Shown here: in pieces, positions 12,280-23,690 of the stretch
Position numbering within the stretch: the first letter of the stretch is position 1
Layout of the letters: each line of letters begins with the position of its first letter
Assembly: GCA_963922205.1 (NCBI GenBank)
Contig: CAWUHX010000073.1
Span: 806,001 to 870,000 of the forward strand
Source of the DNA: Romanomermis culicivorax
Lineage: Eukaryota; Nematoda; Enoplea; Mermithida; Mermithidae
Length of the DNA stretch: 64,000 nucleotides
Direction: 5' to 3'
The notes under the pieces: generated by a model
The model's database searches: none
Seen by the model: only the letters and a program-made list of their open reading frames with translations
Told to the model about the DNA's origin: nothing
Translations under genes and position numbers: made by a program

Positions 12280-13570
12280 GATTGGGTGAGGATTATTTTG
12301 CATGAGCAACCTGATCGACATATTAGTTTTTCATAAAAAATTTTCTTTTTTTGGGTATTTTCAGGAAAATGTCAAAGATCCTTGTTTTGGCCCAAAATGT
12401 AGTAATTTTCAAAAACGATCCAAATTATCATCTCTGTCACTCAGACAAAAAAACGAATGACAACAATGCTCAAATGACACTAAGCAATGAGACCTATGAA
12501 CCCACTTTTGGTCTGTGAAAATCTACTCAAATTCATCAGTCTGTTCATTATCATGATGATGGGTAACTCATTTGGTGAAACATAAAAGCAGTACATTACG
12601 AAAAACTGTCACTCATAACACTCTTTACTTGTAGGGTCACACTCATAATTATTTTTTTGGGGAAATTGTCACTTGGAGCATTTCTAGACTCATAAAGCAG
12701 CTATTTAAAAAAGTATGTGCAGTTATTAGATTCCTTTGAATATAATTAGTGTCTTACCACAGTCTAGCAGGAGGCTGGGATATATTCATATTGCACATGG
12801 TGCAATTAAAGCTGGACATTAAGGGTTGGTTCATTTTGTACTAAATGCTCTAGAAAATTGATTGGTTGCCCAGTCATTATAGAGGTTGTGGAGGAGAAAA
12901 ATCATCCAAGAGTTTTGGTTTTTTCTTTTGTTGGAGAAATGAATTTCAATTTTCCAGATTTTCTGTTGTTTTTTCTAACTCTTCTTGGTATGTATTTTTT
13001 GCAATGGTGTTATGAAGCATTTTTATGACAGTTATAAAAAAGTCACCTACACTGACTATTTTTCTATTAATACCCTAAAAACACTTTTTCCTTCTCCCAT
13101 CATTACCACCAAGCGGGTCAATTTCATTCTTACTCCAACTATATCCTCCACTAATTATCAACATTTACTTTAGGAGTCTATAATTTTCCTATTATGTATT
13201 TTCACACCTGTACTACTATGGAGCATTTTTGTGATAGTTGAAAGATAATTGACATAGAGTTAATTGTAGTATGTTTTTCCACTTGATATTCTAAAATAAT
13301 TAGTTTTTTCTTGGTAATTATCTATTGCACTTGTGTAGTGCAATTATTCTATTCAGGCATCAATAACATCGATGATTTATTGTATTACTTCAGCACCACC
13401 AAATATGCATATTTTAAATTTCAGTAATCTTTTGCACCATTTGCAGTTATCAACGGTTATTCAGAATTCTTTTTTTTTCTTGGAACAAGATCAGTAGTCA
13501 GCAATTGTTATTATCAAATAGAAAACAGTATCAAAATTACTTTTCAGAACACTGTTCTCAATCATGTAGA
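12280..13570. other. No gene seen
   Basis: AT-rich DNA between the dispersed repeat and the hAT-like element. It contains only short open frames without domains. Confidence 0.5.
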
Positions 13571-13576
13571 AAAGAA

Positions 13577-13675
13577 CAGGGTTGCCACCGAACCGGGAAA
13601 ACCGGGAAACAACCGGGAATTTTTTTTAGAACCGGGAAAACCGGGAAATCCGGGAAATAACCGGGAATTTTGAAA
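13577..13675 (+). repeat. Left terminal and subterminal repeats of the hAT-like element
   Basis: After the 16-base terminal repeat come ACCGGGAAAACCGGGAAAC, AACCGGGAAT and further CCGGGAAA units to about 13665. These repeated motifs are likely transposase-binding sites. The right end (16974-17055) carries the same units in inverted orientation. Confidence 0.85.
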
Positions 13676-13871
13676 AGTAAAAATGTTTTCATCATTGTTT
13701 GCAATTGCTATTTTTACTATAAATTTGTTTTTGCTAATAAATTTTATATTCTTGACTTTTGCTTTTTGATTGTTGATATCTCACTTTATTATTTCCTAAA
13801 TGCAAAGTCGTTTTCATCAGCTGCCATCATGTGCTACTTTATAAAAATTTTCCAGTGACTTTCATTCAACG

Positions 13872-16800
13872 ATGGTTGGGAAGTCAACTTTCCAAAATGA
13901 TTGGTTGAATCCAGATATAAATCCAGATTTAGCATTGTGGGTTCGTGCGGGGCGCGATCGGAACTCGGCGTGTTGCCCCATTTGCAATAAAATTATTGAC
14001 ATTTCGTCGATGGGGAAACAAGCTTTAACAAGCCATTTAAAAAGCCAAAAACACATAAAACTTGCGACTGGTATAAAAATGTTGAACGAAATTCATTGAT
14101 TTTATAATTCGTGAATTTTTTTGATATGCAGCTTCAAAACAAACCCCATCGATTAAGCATCATTTAACAACACCACAAGCCGATGTGATAGTGCTCAATA
14201 ATCAAGCCTCGTCGTCAAATGACGTGATGCCCATGATACGTAAGGAACAAATTTTTCTAACTAATTAAGATACATTTTGAATGGGTGACGATGATTGGTT
14301 ATCATTATAGTTATTTGAGTTGAGTCTTTCTTCAACTTAAGCTGCGGTGGAAAAGCCTACCTCTAGTCAGACAAAGCCCAACCCATTCATCATCAAAGAT
14401 CAAGTTTTAACGGCCGAGATCAAGTGGGCATTGAAGTCGGTATCCTGTCGTTTCAGCCATAATAGTGTTGTTGGAATGGGCGACCTGTTCAAAGATATGT
14501 TTCCGGACAGTGACATCGCCAAACAGTTCTCAATGAGCAGAACGAAACTAACTTATATGGTATCGTTCGGTCTGGCCCCGTATTTTGTACAACAGATCAA
14601 TACGCATTTGAAAAATGTCGAATTTTTTACGGTTTGTTTTGACGAAGCTTTAAACAAGGTTGCCCAATGATGTCAGATGGATGTTCTGGTACGATACATT
14701 GGTCCTAATAATTTGGTTTGCACTAGGTTAGGTTATATTCTACTGTTAGACATTGTGTATATATTTGTGTTGGTTGATCGTTTATTCACGATTTAGATAC
14801 CTCACTTCAATGTTCCTCGGCCATACTACCGCCGACAACCTGTTGAAGAGTTTTGTCGAAGCATTGGGCACTTCGGACAAGAAAAAAATTCTACAGATTT
14901 CAATGGATGGCCCCAATGTGAATATAAAATTCTCATCATTGTTTGAAGTAATGTTTTCATTACATTTATTAACTTTACATTATAATCTATATGTGTAATT
15001 CGCTTTTAGAATTACATGGCTGACGAATCGTCCGATAAAAAGTTGATGGAGTTCGGCACATGTAGTCTGCATGTCGTTCACAATGCTTTTCGAACTGGCG
15101 CCAAAGCAACAACATGGGATTTGTCAAAGTTTTTACAATCAATATATTATTTGTTTAAAGATTTGCCAGCTCGACGTGCCGATTTTACAAAAATCTCAGG
15201 TTTATTTCGCAAAATAGAGGACTTCATTTTACTTTTTTTTATTCGACACAAAAATTTCATTTCAAGGGTGTAACACATTTGCAGAAAAATTTTGTACTCA
15301 TCGTTGGATCGAAAACGTTTCAGTTACTGAGCGGGCGCTTTTGATACTTCCTAGTTTGAAACGATATGTACAATGTGTAGTCAAAAAACCCGACGTTGGA
15401 TCATTCGAACAGTTAGAGGCCGAGTTGCGCTGCACGTTTTTAGAAGCTCGGTTGGAATTTTTTAAGGTTTATTTTCGTCGCATTTTAAAACATAAATTAA
15501 TTTTGCAGCTCTACGCGTTAAGTTATATGTTCGCTCTTTTTGAAATAAATTAATCTTACGGTGTTACCTTTAGCCTAAACTAAGATACATCGCTTGCTAA
15601 TCATAATATAGTAAATTTATATCCTCTTTAAATTCTACCAGGCTGTGGCTATGCAATTGGAGCCATTTTTAAAAAAATTTCAATCTGACCAACCATTGGC
15701 GCCCTATTTGTACAAAGAGTTATCAACGGTGGTAAAAAGTTTGGCCAGCCGAATTGTAAAATCGTCAGTATTAGACACCTGTCACAGTTCTACACAACTG
15801 ATAGCCGCATTGGTCGATCAGGGAAATTTTAAGGATAAAGCTAAAATTGACATTGGTAATAATTTTTTGTAATTGTGAACAAATAAACTACCTATTGAGA
15901 TGATTTTATTTTATAGGCTTCGGAGCAAAAAAATCTCTCCCCAAAAACGCATCTGAATTACAGAAAACAGTATTTTATAATGATTGTTTCAATTTTGTCA
16001 ACAAGTGCATCGATAAACTCTTGGAGCGTTCACCTTTGAAGCACCAGTTGACCAAAGCAATTTCTTTTTGTTTGCCAAATTTGATTAAAAAATGTCCTGG
16101 AACTGCAACTTGTCGTTTGAAAGTGTTGTTGGAAGTATGTTATAATAGATATTTGTCTGAAACCTAGTAGTTTTTGCTAACTGACACTTATTAAGATTCT
16201 GTTGGAGAAAAATTGGCTTACTTCTTCTGAATGTTATCGGGCTTTGAACGATTTTGAGCGTGTGATCAAGTCCCAGTGGTTTGTGTTGGCCGATTTCGAT
16301 GACAACAGTGGTCGTTTAGACGAGTTTTGGTCAAAGTGTGACACCGAATCACCGTTGAATAAAGTGATAAAAATGGTTTTAACGTTGTCGCATGGAAATG
16401 CAATCGTAGAAAGCGGATTCAGTGTAAACGCCGACTTGTTGGTCGAAAACCTTCATGAATCGTCGTTAGTCAACCAACGGGTCGTTTACGATAGTGTGAA
16501 GTGCAATGGTGGCTATTCAAATATCGAAATTACTAAAGTATTCAAAGATAGGTAGAAATTTAGATGTAGGCTTAATTTCAGTATAGAGTGTCATGCTAAA
16601 TGTCAGATTTGAATGTTCCGGTTCCTACTGTTCAGAAAATTTAAATTCTTGAGGAAATACTCAAATACGTAAAATCGGCATCGTCGCGATACAAAGACGA
16701 ATTAGAGCGGAAAAAGAAAGAGCACAGCATGCAAGAAGCAGAAGCAAGTCGGAAACGGAAATTGGCTGTTGAAATTAAAGAGTTGGAACAACAAAAGTCG

Positions 16801-16878
16801 ATTTTAAAGAAGCAGATGACGGCCGACTCAAGTGTTCTGGAGAATCGTATTGAATCTTTGAAGCGTCAAATGTTATGA
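13872..16878 (+). pseudogene. hAT-like transposase, ten exons, one internal stop
   Basis: Exons I can join in frame: 13872-14070, 14132-14239, 14342-14726, 14797-14947, 15010-15199, 15285-15466, 15642-15855, 15917-16134, 16196-16537 and 16654-16878. These total 2214 bases, or 737 residues plus stop. All introns start GT and end AG; the last acceptor is weak and least certain. Exon 1 has a BED-type finger (CPICNK ... HLKSQKH). Later blocks include MDGPNVN, SLHVVHNAF, FCTHRW across the exon 5/6 join, and the hAT-type C-terminal motif LSHGNAIVESGFS. The last exon is a charged coiled coil. A TGA at 14668-14670 interrupts exon 3 right after CAA. Related proteins, as I remember them, keep a basic residue there, which would fit CGA to TGA. 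Otherwise the gene is open throughout. Confidence 0.8.
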
Positions 16879-16973
16879 TTTTATTACTATTTCACTAGTA
16901 GTTGTGTTGCTTGCTTTAGCGTCAATAAATTTGTTTAATTAGTTAACATTTATAGTCATTTTTGTCGTATTTC

Positions 16974-17055
16974 CAACCGGGAATTTTCATAAAACTAACC
17001 GGGAAAACCGGGAAATAACCGGGAATTTCGTTTTGGCATTTCGGTGGGAACCCTG
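16974..17055 (-). repeat. Right terminal and subterminal repeats of the hAT-like element
   Basis: Contains AACCGGGAATTTT, AACCGGGAAAACCGGGAAAT and AACCGGGAATTTCG, then the terminal 16 bases ending CCCTG at 17055. It is the inverted counterpart of the left end. Confidence 0.85.
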
Positions 17056-17140
17056 AAAGAATTTGTCTAACATAGGGCATTTGCTTCAGAAGCTTTATGT
17101 AGGACCTGCACTAGACTCTATATTGCCAGGAATCCTCTGA

Positions 17141-17732
17141 TCAAAGGAGCACAAAGTTTTTTTGATAAACAATTTTAACAGACTTATTCCACATTCTCTC
17201 TTTCAATGTCCTGTTAAAACGCTCCACAATGCTAGCCTTGGTTTCACTATTGGTTATAAAGTAGGTGATATTTTGCTTTTTCAAGAATGCCTGAAAGAAT
17301 TTGTTTGTAAACTCAGTACCTGCATCTGTTTGGACTTTTTGGGGTTTTCTTCCTGAATCAAGAATAAGGTTGAAAGCATCTAGAATAGAAGGCCCAGTCT
17401 TATTTTTTAGGGGGACAGTCCATGCATATTTTGATAAAACATCAACACAAGTCAGTAAAAATTTGAACCCATCATTGTGCTTAGATAAGGAACTGAGGTC
17501 TGCAAGGTCCATTTGCCACTGTTCATCAATATCACTAACCAGAATAGGATTTCTATTGTCGTGGCGCCTTGCATATCTGTGTACAGTATAGGTTGACTGC
17601 TTTTGCAGCCATTTTTTTCACAAATGATAATTTCACATTTGGATCCTCTTTTTTGGCCCTTTCAAACAGGTTCTGGGCACTGCAATATCCAGTGTCAGGA
17701 TCATAGTATATTTTTTCCAATAGTTCATCCAT
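17141..17732 (-). pseudogene. Polinton/Maverick-type integrase
   Basis: This is an RVE-family integrase that would insert element DNA. The frame starts at ATG 17732. The N-terminal part (DPDTGY ... KKEDPNVKLSF) matches the lead-in of Polinton integrases. A frameshift sits in a run of seven T (plus strand 17612-17618), after which the frame continues IDEQWQMDLADLSSLSKHN. The catalytic core shows the first Asp in QMDLADL, the second in VQTDAGTEF and the Glu in KASIVERFNRTLKERM, so the DD(35)E triad is present. The match fades after ERMW and the frame stops at 17141, so the C-terminal chromodomain-like part is missing. The hAT-like element ends only 86 bases further on. The divergently read polymerase at 19043 suggests one original element. 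Confidence 0.75.
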
Positions 17733-19042
17733 TTTTTATGGAGAAGAGTGACCCTGAACTTTTATTTACACATTTGCCATATTATACCTAGTACTATTTC
17801 TATTGCTGTTTGAATTTTTACCAAAAAGCTGTTCTAAATGCCTTCTTAACAATTTTAGCAGTGTCAAGACTGTTAACACTGCTAACAAAATGATGCAGTA
17901 CCAAATCTCATGGTACACTGTCTTTCCATTATTTCTCTCCAAGCAAGCTAAAAAATTTGCAATGCTATTATTATGAGACTCCATTTTTCCATACATTTAT
18001 ACTAATGCACAACTTTTATAGAGAATCAATATTCATTCAATCAGAGCCAGTGCATAAAACACACAAACATTCACTACTAGATTCCATACACCAGTCAATG
18101 TTCACTATCTTATGCTAAAAGCATAAAAAACATGCATAGCTAGCTTCCAAGCATCAATCAATGTTCATTCCCAAGAGATAATGCATAAAAAATACAAGCA
18201 CACACAGCCACTTCCAAACACAAAGCAATGTTCATAAAAACATACAGCCAGCTTACACACACTAGCAAATATAATGTACACTGTGATAGCTAAAAAGAAA
18301 AACACTGGTTTATGCCTACCTCATAAGTTTATGAATATACATTGACCCAGCAGGTCAATAAAGAAAAAGAACTCATTTATGTAACCAATAACTTGTAAAT
18401 AATCAGGAAAAGCTTGATAATTAGGCTTGACCACTTCCCCTATCTTACTGGGTATTTGTTTATTGATGTTATGCAATAGTTTTGTCACAATATATAAATC
18501 AAAGTTTTGAGCAGCTAAGCTAAAAAAGGATAAAGAGTTGTTGGAGCATGGCTGAGTGATGTCATCAAGATAAAAAAAATTAGCTTTATAGCCAAAGGCT
18601 AGGAGAGATTGATGTCATCAAATTCCTGAAATGCCAAACAAAAAAAAATAAAATAAAAATAATAGTTTTTATGCATATATGGTATACAAATTAAAATTTT
18701 AAAAAGATCAAAAAAAGAGATAAGAAATGAATCATCAAAAAACTGGATTTGAATGTGATTTGATGATCAAGAAGTTAGCTGCCTACCCAGTATACTGTAG
18801 TTTTTTATGCACATGAGGTATAAGAGACAGAAAAGTATAGAAGGAGAGAAAAATTGATAAAAGTTATTCTTCAATTTTATGAAGCTAGTGAAAGGTTGAT
18901 TCTATTTGAAAGCTCTCACTGATTTTTATTATATCAATAGTTGGACTATTATCTCATTATATTTATTTGCTGAATTACATATATATCCATTTTTATTGGA
19001 CTTGCTTTTTATTCTTCATTGAATATTTATTACTTATTGGAT
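17733..19042. other. Intergenic region between divergent Polinton genes
   Basis: There is no gene. It contains the diverged ~65-bp tandem repeat at 18026-18260. If the integrase and polymerase belong to one element, any promoter for both should lie here. AT-rich TATA-like stretches exist (for example around 18900-18990), but I cannot single one out. Confidence 0.5.
18026..18260. repeat. Diverged ~65-bp tandem repeat
   Basis: The motif TCAATGTTCA (or one-base variants) recurs at 18026, 18095, 18158 and 18225, spacings of 69, 63 and 67 bases. Each is preceded by a CTTCCAA/CTTACA..CA block and by TGCATAAAA. The units are quite diverged. Confidence 0.6.
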
Positions 19043-22000
19043 ATGGAGGGATTCACTTGCAGTGAATGTGGTAAAGGATTCAGTGAACAAAGATATTTGC
19101 GAGCCCATGTTACATCAGCCCACAAAGGATGGAGATACAAATGTCCACAATGTGCCTCAATTTTTACCCAAGTTAAGGGATTGAAAAATCATTTTTTGAA
19201 GCAACATCAAGAATTTACTTGCCTTTATTGTGAAAAATTTTTCGCCAATCAGAAAGAATTATTTGCTCAAAATGACACTGAAAAATGTTTGCTCATTAAA
19301 CCAAATGATACGCCCCCAGAAGCAATGGAACAGGATGAACCTAGTACAAGGTATGAAACAATTTCCGAGGACACAGACTTGCCTAATGATTTATCAGAAT
19401 ACCCAGAAGACTTTCAAGGATAAATAACAAGTTACTGGCGCCTTATCCGAACCAACAAGTCAACAACCAATTTATTAGACCATATGTACAATTACCCTTG
19501 GAGTTCAGCCAATGGATCACTGAAAACAATGGCAGAAGATATTTATCACAATGAAAAGGAGAGCTTCAGAATTGATGGGGCGATTGGATGTTTACTCAAA
19601 AATCGAGAATCAGGTGAGATAAAATATTGGTATGCATGCCAGAATAATTTTACCCTGTTGAATCAACCTATGTTGATCAAAAATGGGCTTGATTTAAAAA
19701 ATTTGGTAGAAACTTTGGAAAATATTGATTTTGAATCAAAATTTACACGTCTAGATACAAAATGGACACTTGCCCTTATCACTAATATTGAATTTTATGT
19801 AATGCCACAAAAGGGCTTTGTAGCAGGATGTAAGAATTTCCATTTACCTGAGACCATCGCCCATCAAAGGCATAACCTTTTAGGTATGACCTATGATAGC
19901 CAGAAAAATAGTTTTAAAGATAATTTATGCCTGTTTCGCTGTTTAGCACAGGCCATTTCAAAAAATTTTGAAGATAAAAATCTTATGTATGAACTTTTTG
20001 TAAAATATTGTCAGAAGAAAAAAATTCCAGCAGTTATAGATACTTTTGATGGTGTTCCATTTATGGACTTGGAAATACTGGAAACTTTGTTCAAAGTTGA
20101 TATTCAAGTATTTCACATTGATCCTGTTGAAAAAGTAGCCCTATGTTGGAAAAATGTAATCCAAAAATATGAACAGCTTTTAAATTTAGACGTTTCTTTT
20201 AATGAAAATGGTCAGGCACACTACAGCTATATTGTGAACTTGGACCAGTATGCAAAGAGATATACTTGCCTCTCTTGTAGCCGTTTGTTTAAAAAACAGG
20301 AAAAGCTTAATGAACATGCAAAAAATCATTGTCATGCAGGGAAAACAGTCCATAAATTCCCGGGTGGTGTTTATATGGTGAAAAAATCCATTTTTGAACA
20401 ATTAGATGAATTAGAAATTATGGTGGACAAAGCAAACCGTTTTTGTCCTTTTTATGCAGTTTTTGACTTTGAAGCACTTCTCATTAAAAAGTCCCAGCAA
20501 ACTTCTAATCAATTATTGTTTGTTGCTCAACATCAACCTGTTTCATGTGCCATTGCCACCAATATTCCCAATTTTGACCCCATTTGTTTTGTTGAAGAGG
20601 ATCCTAATCTTTTGGTACAAAAAATGGTAAACCATCTAGAATTAATCAGCTTTAAGCAAAACCAAATTTTGAGTGAGCAGTATAAGTCAGTATTTGATCA
20701 ACTAGATGCCTTAATTGAAACTGACAAGGCCTATATTCAAGAACTTTATGCAAAGGGGAGAGATTCCAGACGAGAAAAGGGTCATCTCAACTCAACTATT
20801 GCCCTCAAGTGTCGTTTGGAAAGGTACTGCTCCCAACTGACCTGCCTGGGTTTTAATTCAGGTAAATATGATATTAACCTCATTAAAAGGAATATTTTTC
20901 CAAAACTTGTTGAACATGTGAGGGAAAATGGCGATAGCCCATGGCCCAAAGCCATTTTAAGAAATGGATCTTTCCTATGTCTTTCCACTAAAAAGTTGAA
21001 ATTTTTGGACATATCCCTATATCTAGCCCCAGGTTTTAGTTTAGATACCTTTATGAAGGCATATGGGGCATCACTTTGTAAAGCCAAGTTTCCTTATGAA
21101 TATATGGACTCTTTTGGTAAATTATATGAAACATCACTGCCTCCATCTGAGGCTTTTTATAGTAACCTGAGAAAAGAATCAATTTCTAGCGTAGATTATG
21201 AACTCTGTAAAAAGTATTGGATCGAAAATAAAATGACCACTTTAAAAGATTTTTTGGTTTTTTACAATCTTCGTGATGTTGTGCCTTTTCTAGAAGCTGT
21301 TACAAGGATGATGACACTCAATTGGGACCAGTTTGGAATCGATATTTTCAGAGAGGCCATGTCTTTGCCAGGTGTCACAGAAAGATACTTGTTCAAAAGT
21401 ATTCCAAACAGCCAATTTGCCCTCTTCTCTGAAAAATCAAAAGATCTTTACTATTCTTTAAAATCTAGTATGAGGGGTGGCCTCGCAATGGTCATGACAC
21501 GCTTAGCTATCAAGGATAAAACCTTTATCGGAAATAATCCCCAAAAAATGGTAAATTCAATTATTGGGTTAGATTTTAATGCACTCTACCTCTGGGCTCA
21601 GTCCATGCCCACACCCACAGGGTTTTTCGATCATTGGGTTCCCTGCAGGGAAAAATTTCAAAAGATAACTTGCGCCAAAACAATTTCTATTGAATGGTAG
21701 GAATATGAAAGCTGGAAGATCAGCCATCAGCATCTTGGAAATGGTAAGGAGAAATGCATCGGCCCCAGGCACTTGCCGGTTGATGGATATTGTCAGGAAA
21801 CCAATACGGCATTCGAGTTTTATGGATGCTACTGGCATTGCCATAATTGTTCTTTCAGCAGAATGAACAAACAAAAAGATTATGATGAAGAACACAGCAA
21901 ACGACAGGAAAAAGAGGCCTATATAAGATCATTAGGCTATAATTTGATAACAATTTGGGAGTGTGAATGGGAAGGTCAACGCCAGGCTTATATTAAGCAA

Positions 22001-23215
22001 AGATCCAAAAGTTCCCCTAATTTCTTTAGAAAATTTCAGTTCCAAAAATATGTTGATAAAAATAACATGGAAAAATCAATTTTGGATGGTTCCGTTTTTG
22101 TAATCGTAAAAGTTGATATTTGGACTCCAGACCATCTGAAAGAAAAGTACGCCGATTTTCCCCCAATTATAAAACATGCAGAAGTGGGGAGAGATGATGC
22201 AGGTGATTTAATGAAGGAATATGCTGAAAAAACGAATCAGCTAAGACAGCCAAGGAAAAATCTCATAAGCAGCTATTTTGGCCAAGAGATCATGATTCCC
22301 ACCCCAATGTTCCAGTTTTTAGTGAAGCATGGTCTAATAGTTGAAAAAATTCATGAAATTATTCAGTTTGATAGAACTACCCCATTTGAGGCTTTTAGGG
22401 ATAAGGTGACCCAGCATAGACAGGAAGGTGATACCAACCCAGATTTGGTGATGATTGCGGACACATTCAAATTGCTAGGCAACACTGTGTATGGAAAAAC
22501 GTTAACCAATAAGGAGAACCATGTGGACGTTTTCTATACAGACTACAGAAAAGCGGCCGAAATGGGTCTGAGTCCCAATATTAAAAAAATCAAAAGTATA
22601 ACCGAAAATTGTTATTAAGTCCACATGAAAAAGCCAGAAATTTTCTTGGACTTGCCCATAGTAGTTGGACTCTCAGTTTACAACTGGGCAAAAGTCCGAA
22701 TGTTGGAATTTTTCTATGATGTGTTACAAAAATATTTTGACCCTGCCGATTATCAGTGTATGGAAACGGACACTGATAGCATCTACCTCGCCATATCCGC
22801 CCCTAATTTATTGGACATTGTTAAACCCCACCTAAAAGCAGAATTTTTAAATAATGTATACCCCAAATGGTTTGTGACCAGTCCACAGCAAAAAAGAACA
22901 CCTGGCTTGTTGAAAGTAGAATGGAGCGGTACAGCCATGTGCTGTCTATGGGCCAAGACCTATATTGGAATAGGTGAAGGAGAAAAAAAGGTAAGTTGTA
23001 AAGGACTTATGAAAAAAGTAAATGATCTTAATTTTGAAAAATATGCATCAGTTTTGGAAACAAAAGACCCCTGGAATGGCGAAAATATTGGATTTAGGAT
23101 GCAGGGGGATAATAAGATATGAACTTATGTCCAACAGAAACAAGGCCTTCCATTCCTATATGTAAAAAGGAAAGTCTTGGACGATGGCATAACAACAGTG
23201 CCATTAGATTTATGA
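19043..23215 (+). pseudogene. Protein-primed family B DNA polymerase (Polinton type), four internal stops
   Basis: This polymerase would copy the element's linear DNA. One reading frame can be followed from ATG 19043 to TGA 23213-23215 without a shift. It is broken by stops at 19421-19423 (TAA), 21698-21700 (TAG), 22616-22618 (TAA) and 23120-23122 (TGA). The N-terminal part has C2H2 fingers (CSECGKGF, CPQCASIF) and another finger lies near 20263-20330. Exonuclease motifs: ExoI FDFEA near 20464, ExoII FNSGKYD near 20850, ExoIII YNLRD near 21262. Polymerase motifs: A DFNALY near 21572, B KLLGNTVYG near 22469, C DTDS at 22769-22780. A cysteine-rich insert between motifs A and B (near 21785-21860) is usual in this group. 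The length is normal. All key catalytic residues remain, so decay looks recent. Confidence 0.85.
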
Positions 23216-23690
23216 ATATTTTTATTTTTGTTTTTTATTCTCATATATTTTGCAATACTCGTCGTATCATATTTTCTTGCTTCTACAATGTAGAAGCCCT
23301 TATTTTTTATTTGTTTTTATATTTATTCATTATTTTTATGTGTTTGCATTTGTCTGTGTTTTTATATGTTTGTATTTGTCTTGCTTCTGCTAAGCAGAAG
23401 TAGTGCTTCTACAGGGTACTAGGTGCATGGTGACGAGCCAATGACGGCCTAGGGTCAGGTAGAAGCCAGCAGTGCAATGGCGCTAGGTGCATGGTGAGGA
23501 GCCAATGACGGCCTAGAGTTGGGCACTGCGAGTCATACAATGTATGGCGGGTATATCCTGTAAAAGGGGTATACTTGGTGTCACATATGTACCGGCCTCC
23601 CCGTGGCTGACGCCGGAACTGGCTTTAATGGCCAGTACTAACGGGTACATGAATATTTTAGCTTGCAGCTACCTAAGCTGCAGCTAAAGT
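23216..23690. other. Palindrome-rich, GC-richer block after the polymerase
   Basis: Three inverted repeats are visible: CTTCTACAATGTAGAAG (23280-23296), CTTCTGCTAAGCAGAAG (23384-23400) and an imperfect hairpin with TTAGCTTGCAGCT arms (about 23658-23687). GCTTCTAC and its complement recur several times. A 64-base-period direct repeat (CTAGGTGCATGGTGA then GAGCCAATGACGGCCTAG) lies at 23419-23454 and 23483-23518. The GC content is clearly above the flanks. It may be 3' regulatory DNA of the Polinton or another element's end. Confidence 0.6.

Larger units (their letters stand above)
13577..17055 (+). mobile_element. 3.48-kb hAT-like DNA transposon
   Basis: The ends are inverted copies: left CAGGGTTGCCACCGAA, right (reverse complement) CAGGGTTCCCACCGAA, 15 of 16 identical. 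Just inside both ends are arrays of ACCGGGAAA-type units. The six bases AAAGAA flank both sides, but the 8-base duplication usual for hAT is not seen (left GAAAAGAA, right AAAGAATT). The interior holds one spliced transposase gene with a BED-like finger and a hAT-type C-terminal motif. Local base composition and codon look are less AT-rich than the surroundings. One stop codon is the only coding lesion I found. Confidence 0.85.
17141..23215. mobile_element. Polinton/Maverick (adintovirus-like) remnant
   Basis: An RVE integrase (minus) and a protein-primed family B DNA polymerase (plus) lie back to back about 1.3 kb apart. That pair is diagnostic for Polintons/Mavericks, which are related to adintoviruses. 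I found no packaging ATPase, cysteine protease or capsid genes and no long terminal inverted repeats in the window, so this is a partial and inactive copy. Its outer limits are not defined. Confidence 0.7.

Noticed and set aside
13569-17063. 8-bp hAT target duplication around the large hAT-like element
   Set aside because: The 8-base flanks GAAAAGAA and AAAGAATT do not match in register; only AAAGAA is shared directly against the ends.
20186-21895. Minus-strand frames of 71-108 residues across the polymerase
   Set aside because: Antisense shadows of a clearly coding plus strand.
19043-23215. Recoded stop codons (alternative genetic code) in the polymerase
   Set aside because: TAA, TAG and TGA all occur internally, and the piggyBac gene uses none internally, so a simple reassignment does not fit.
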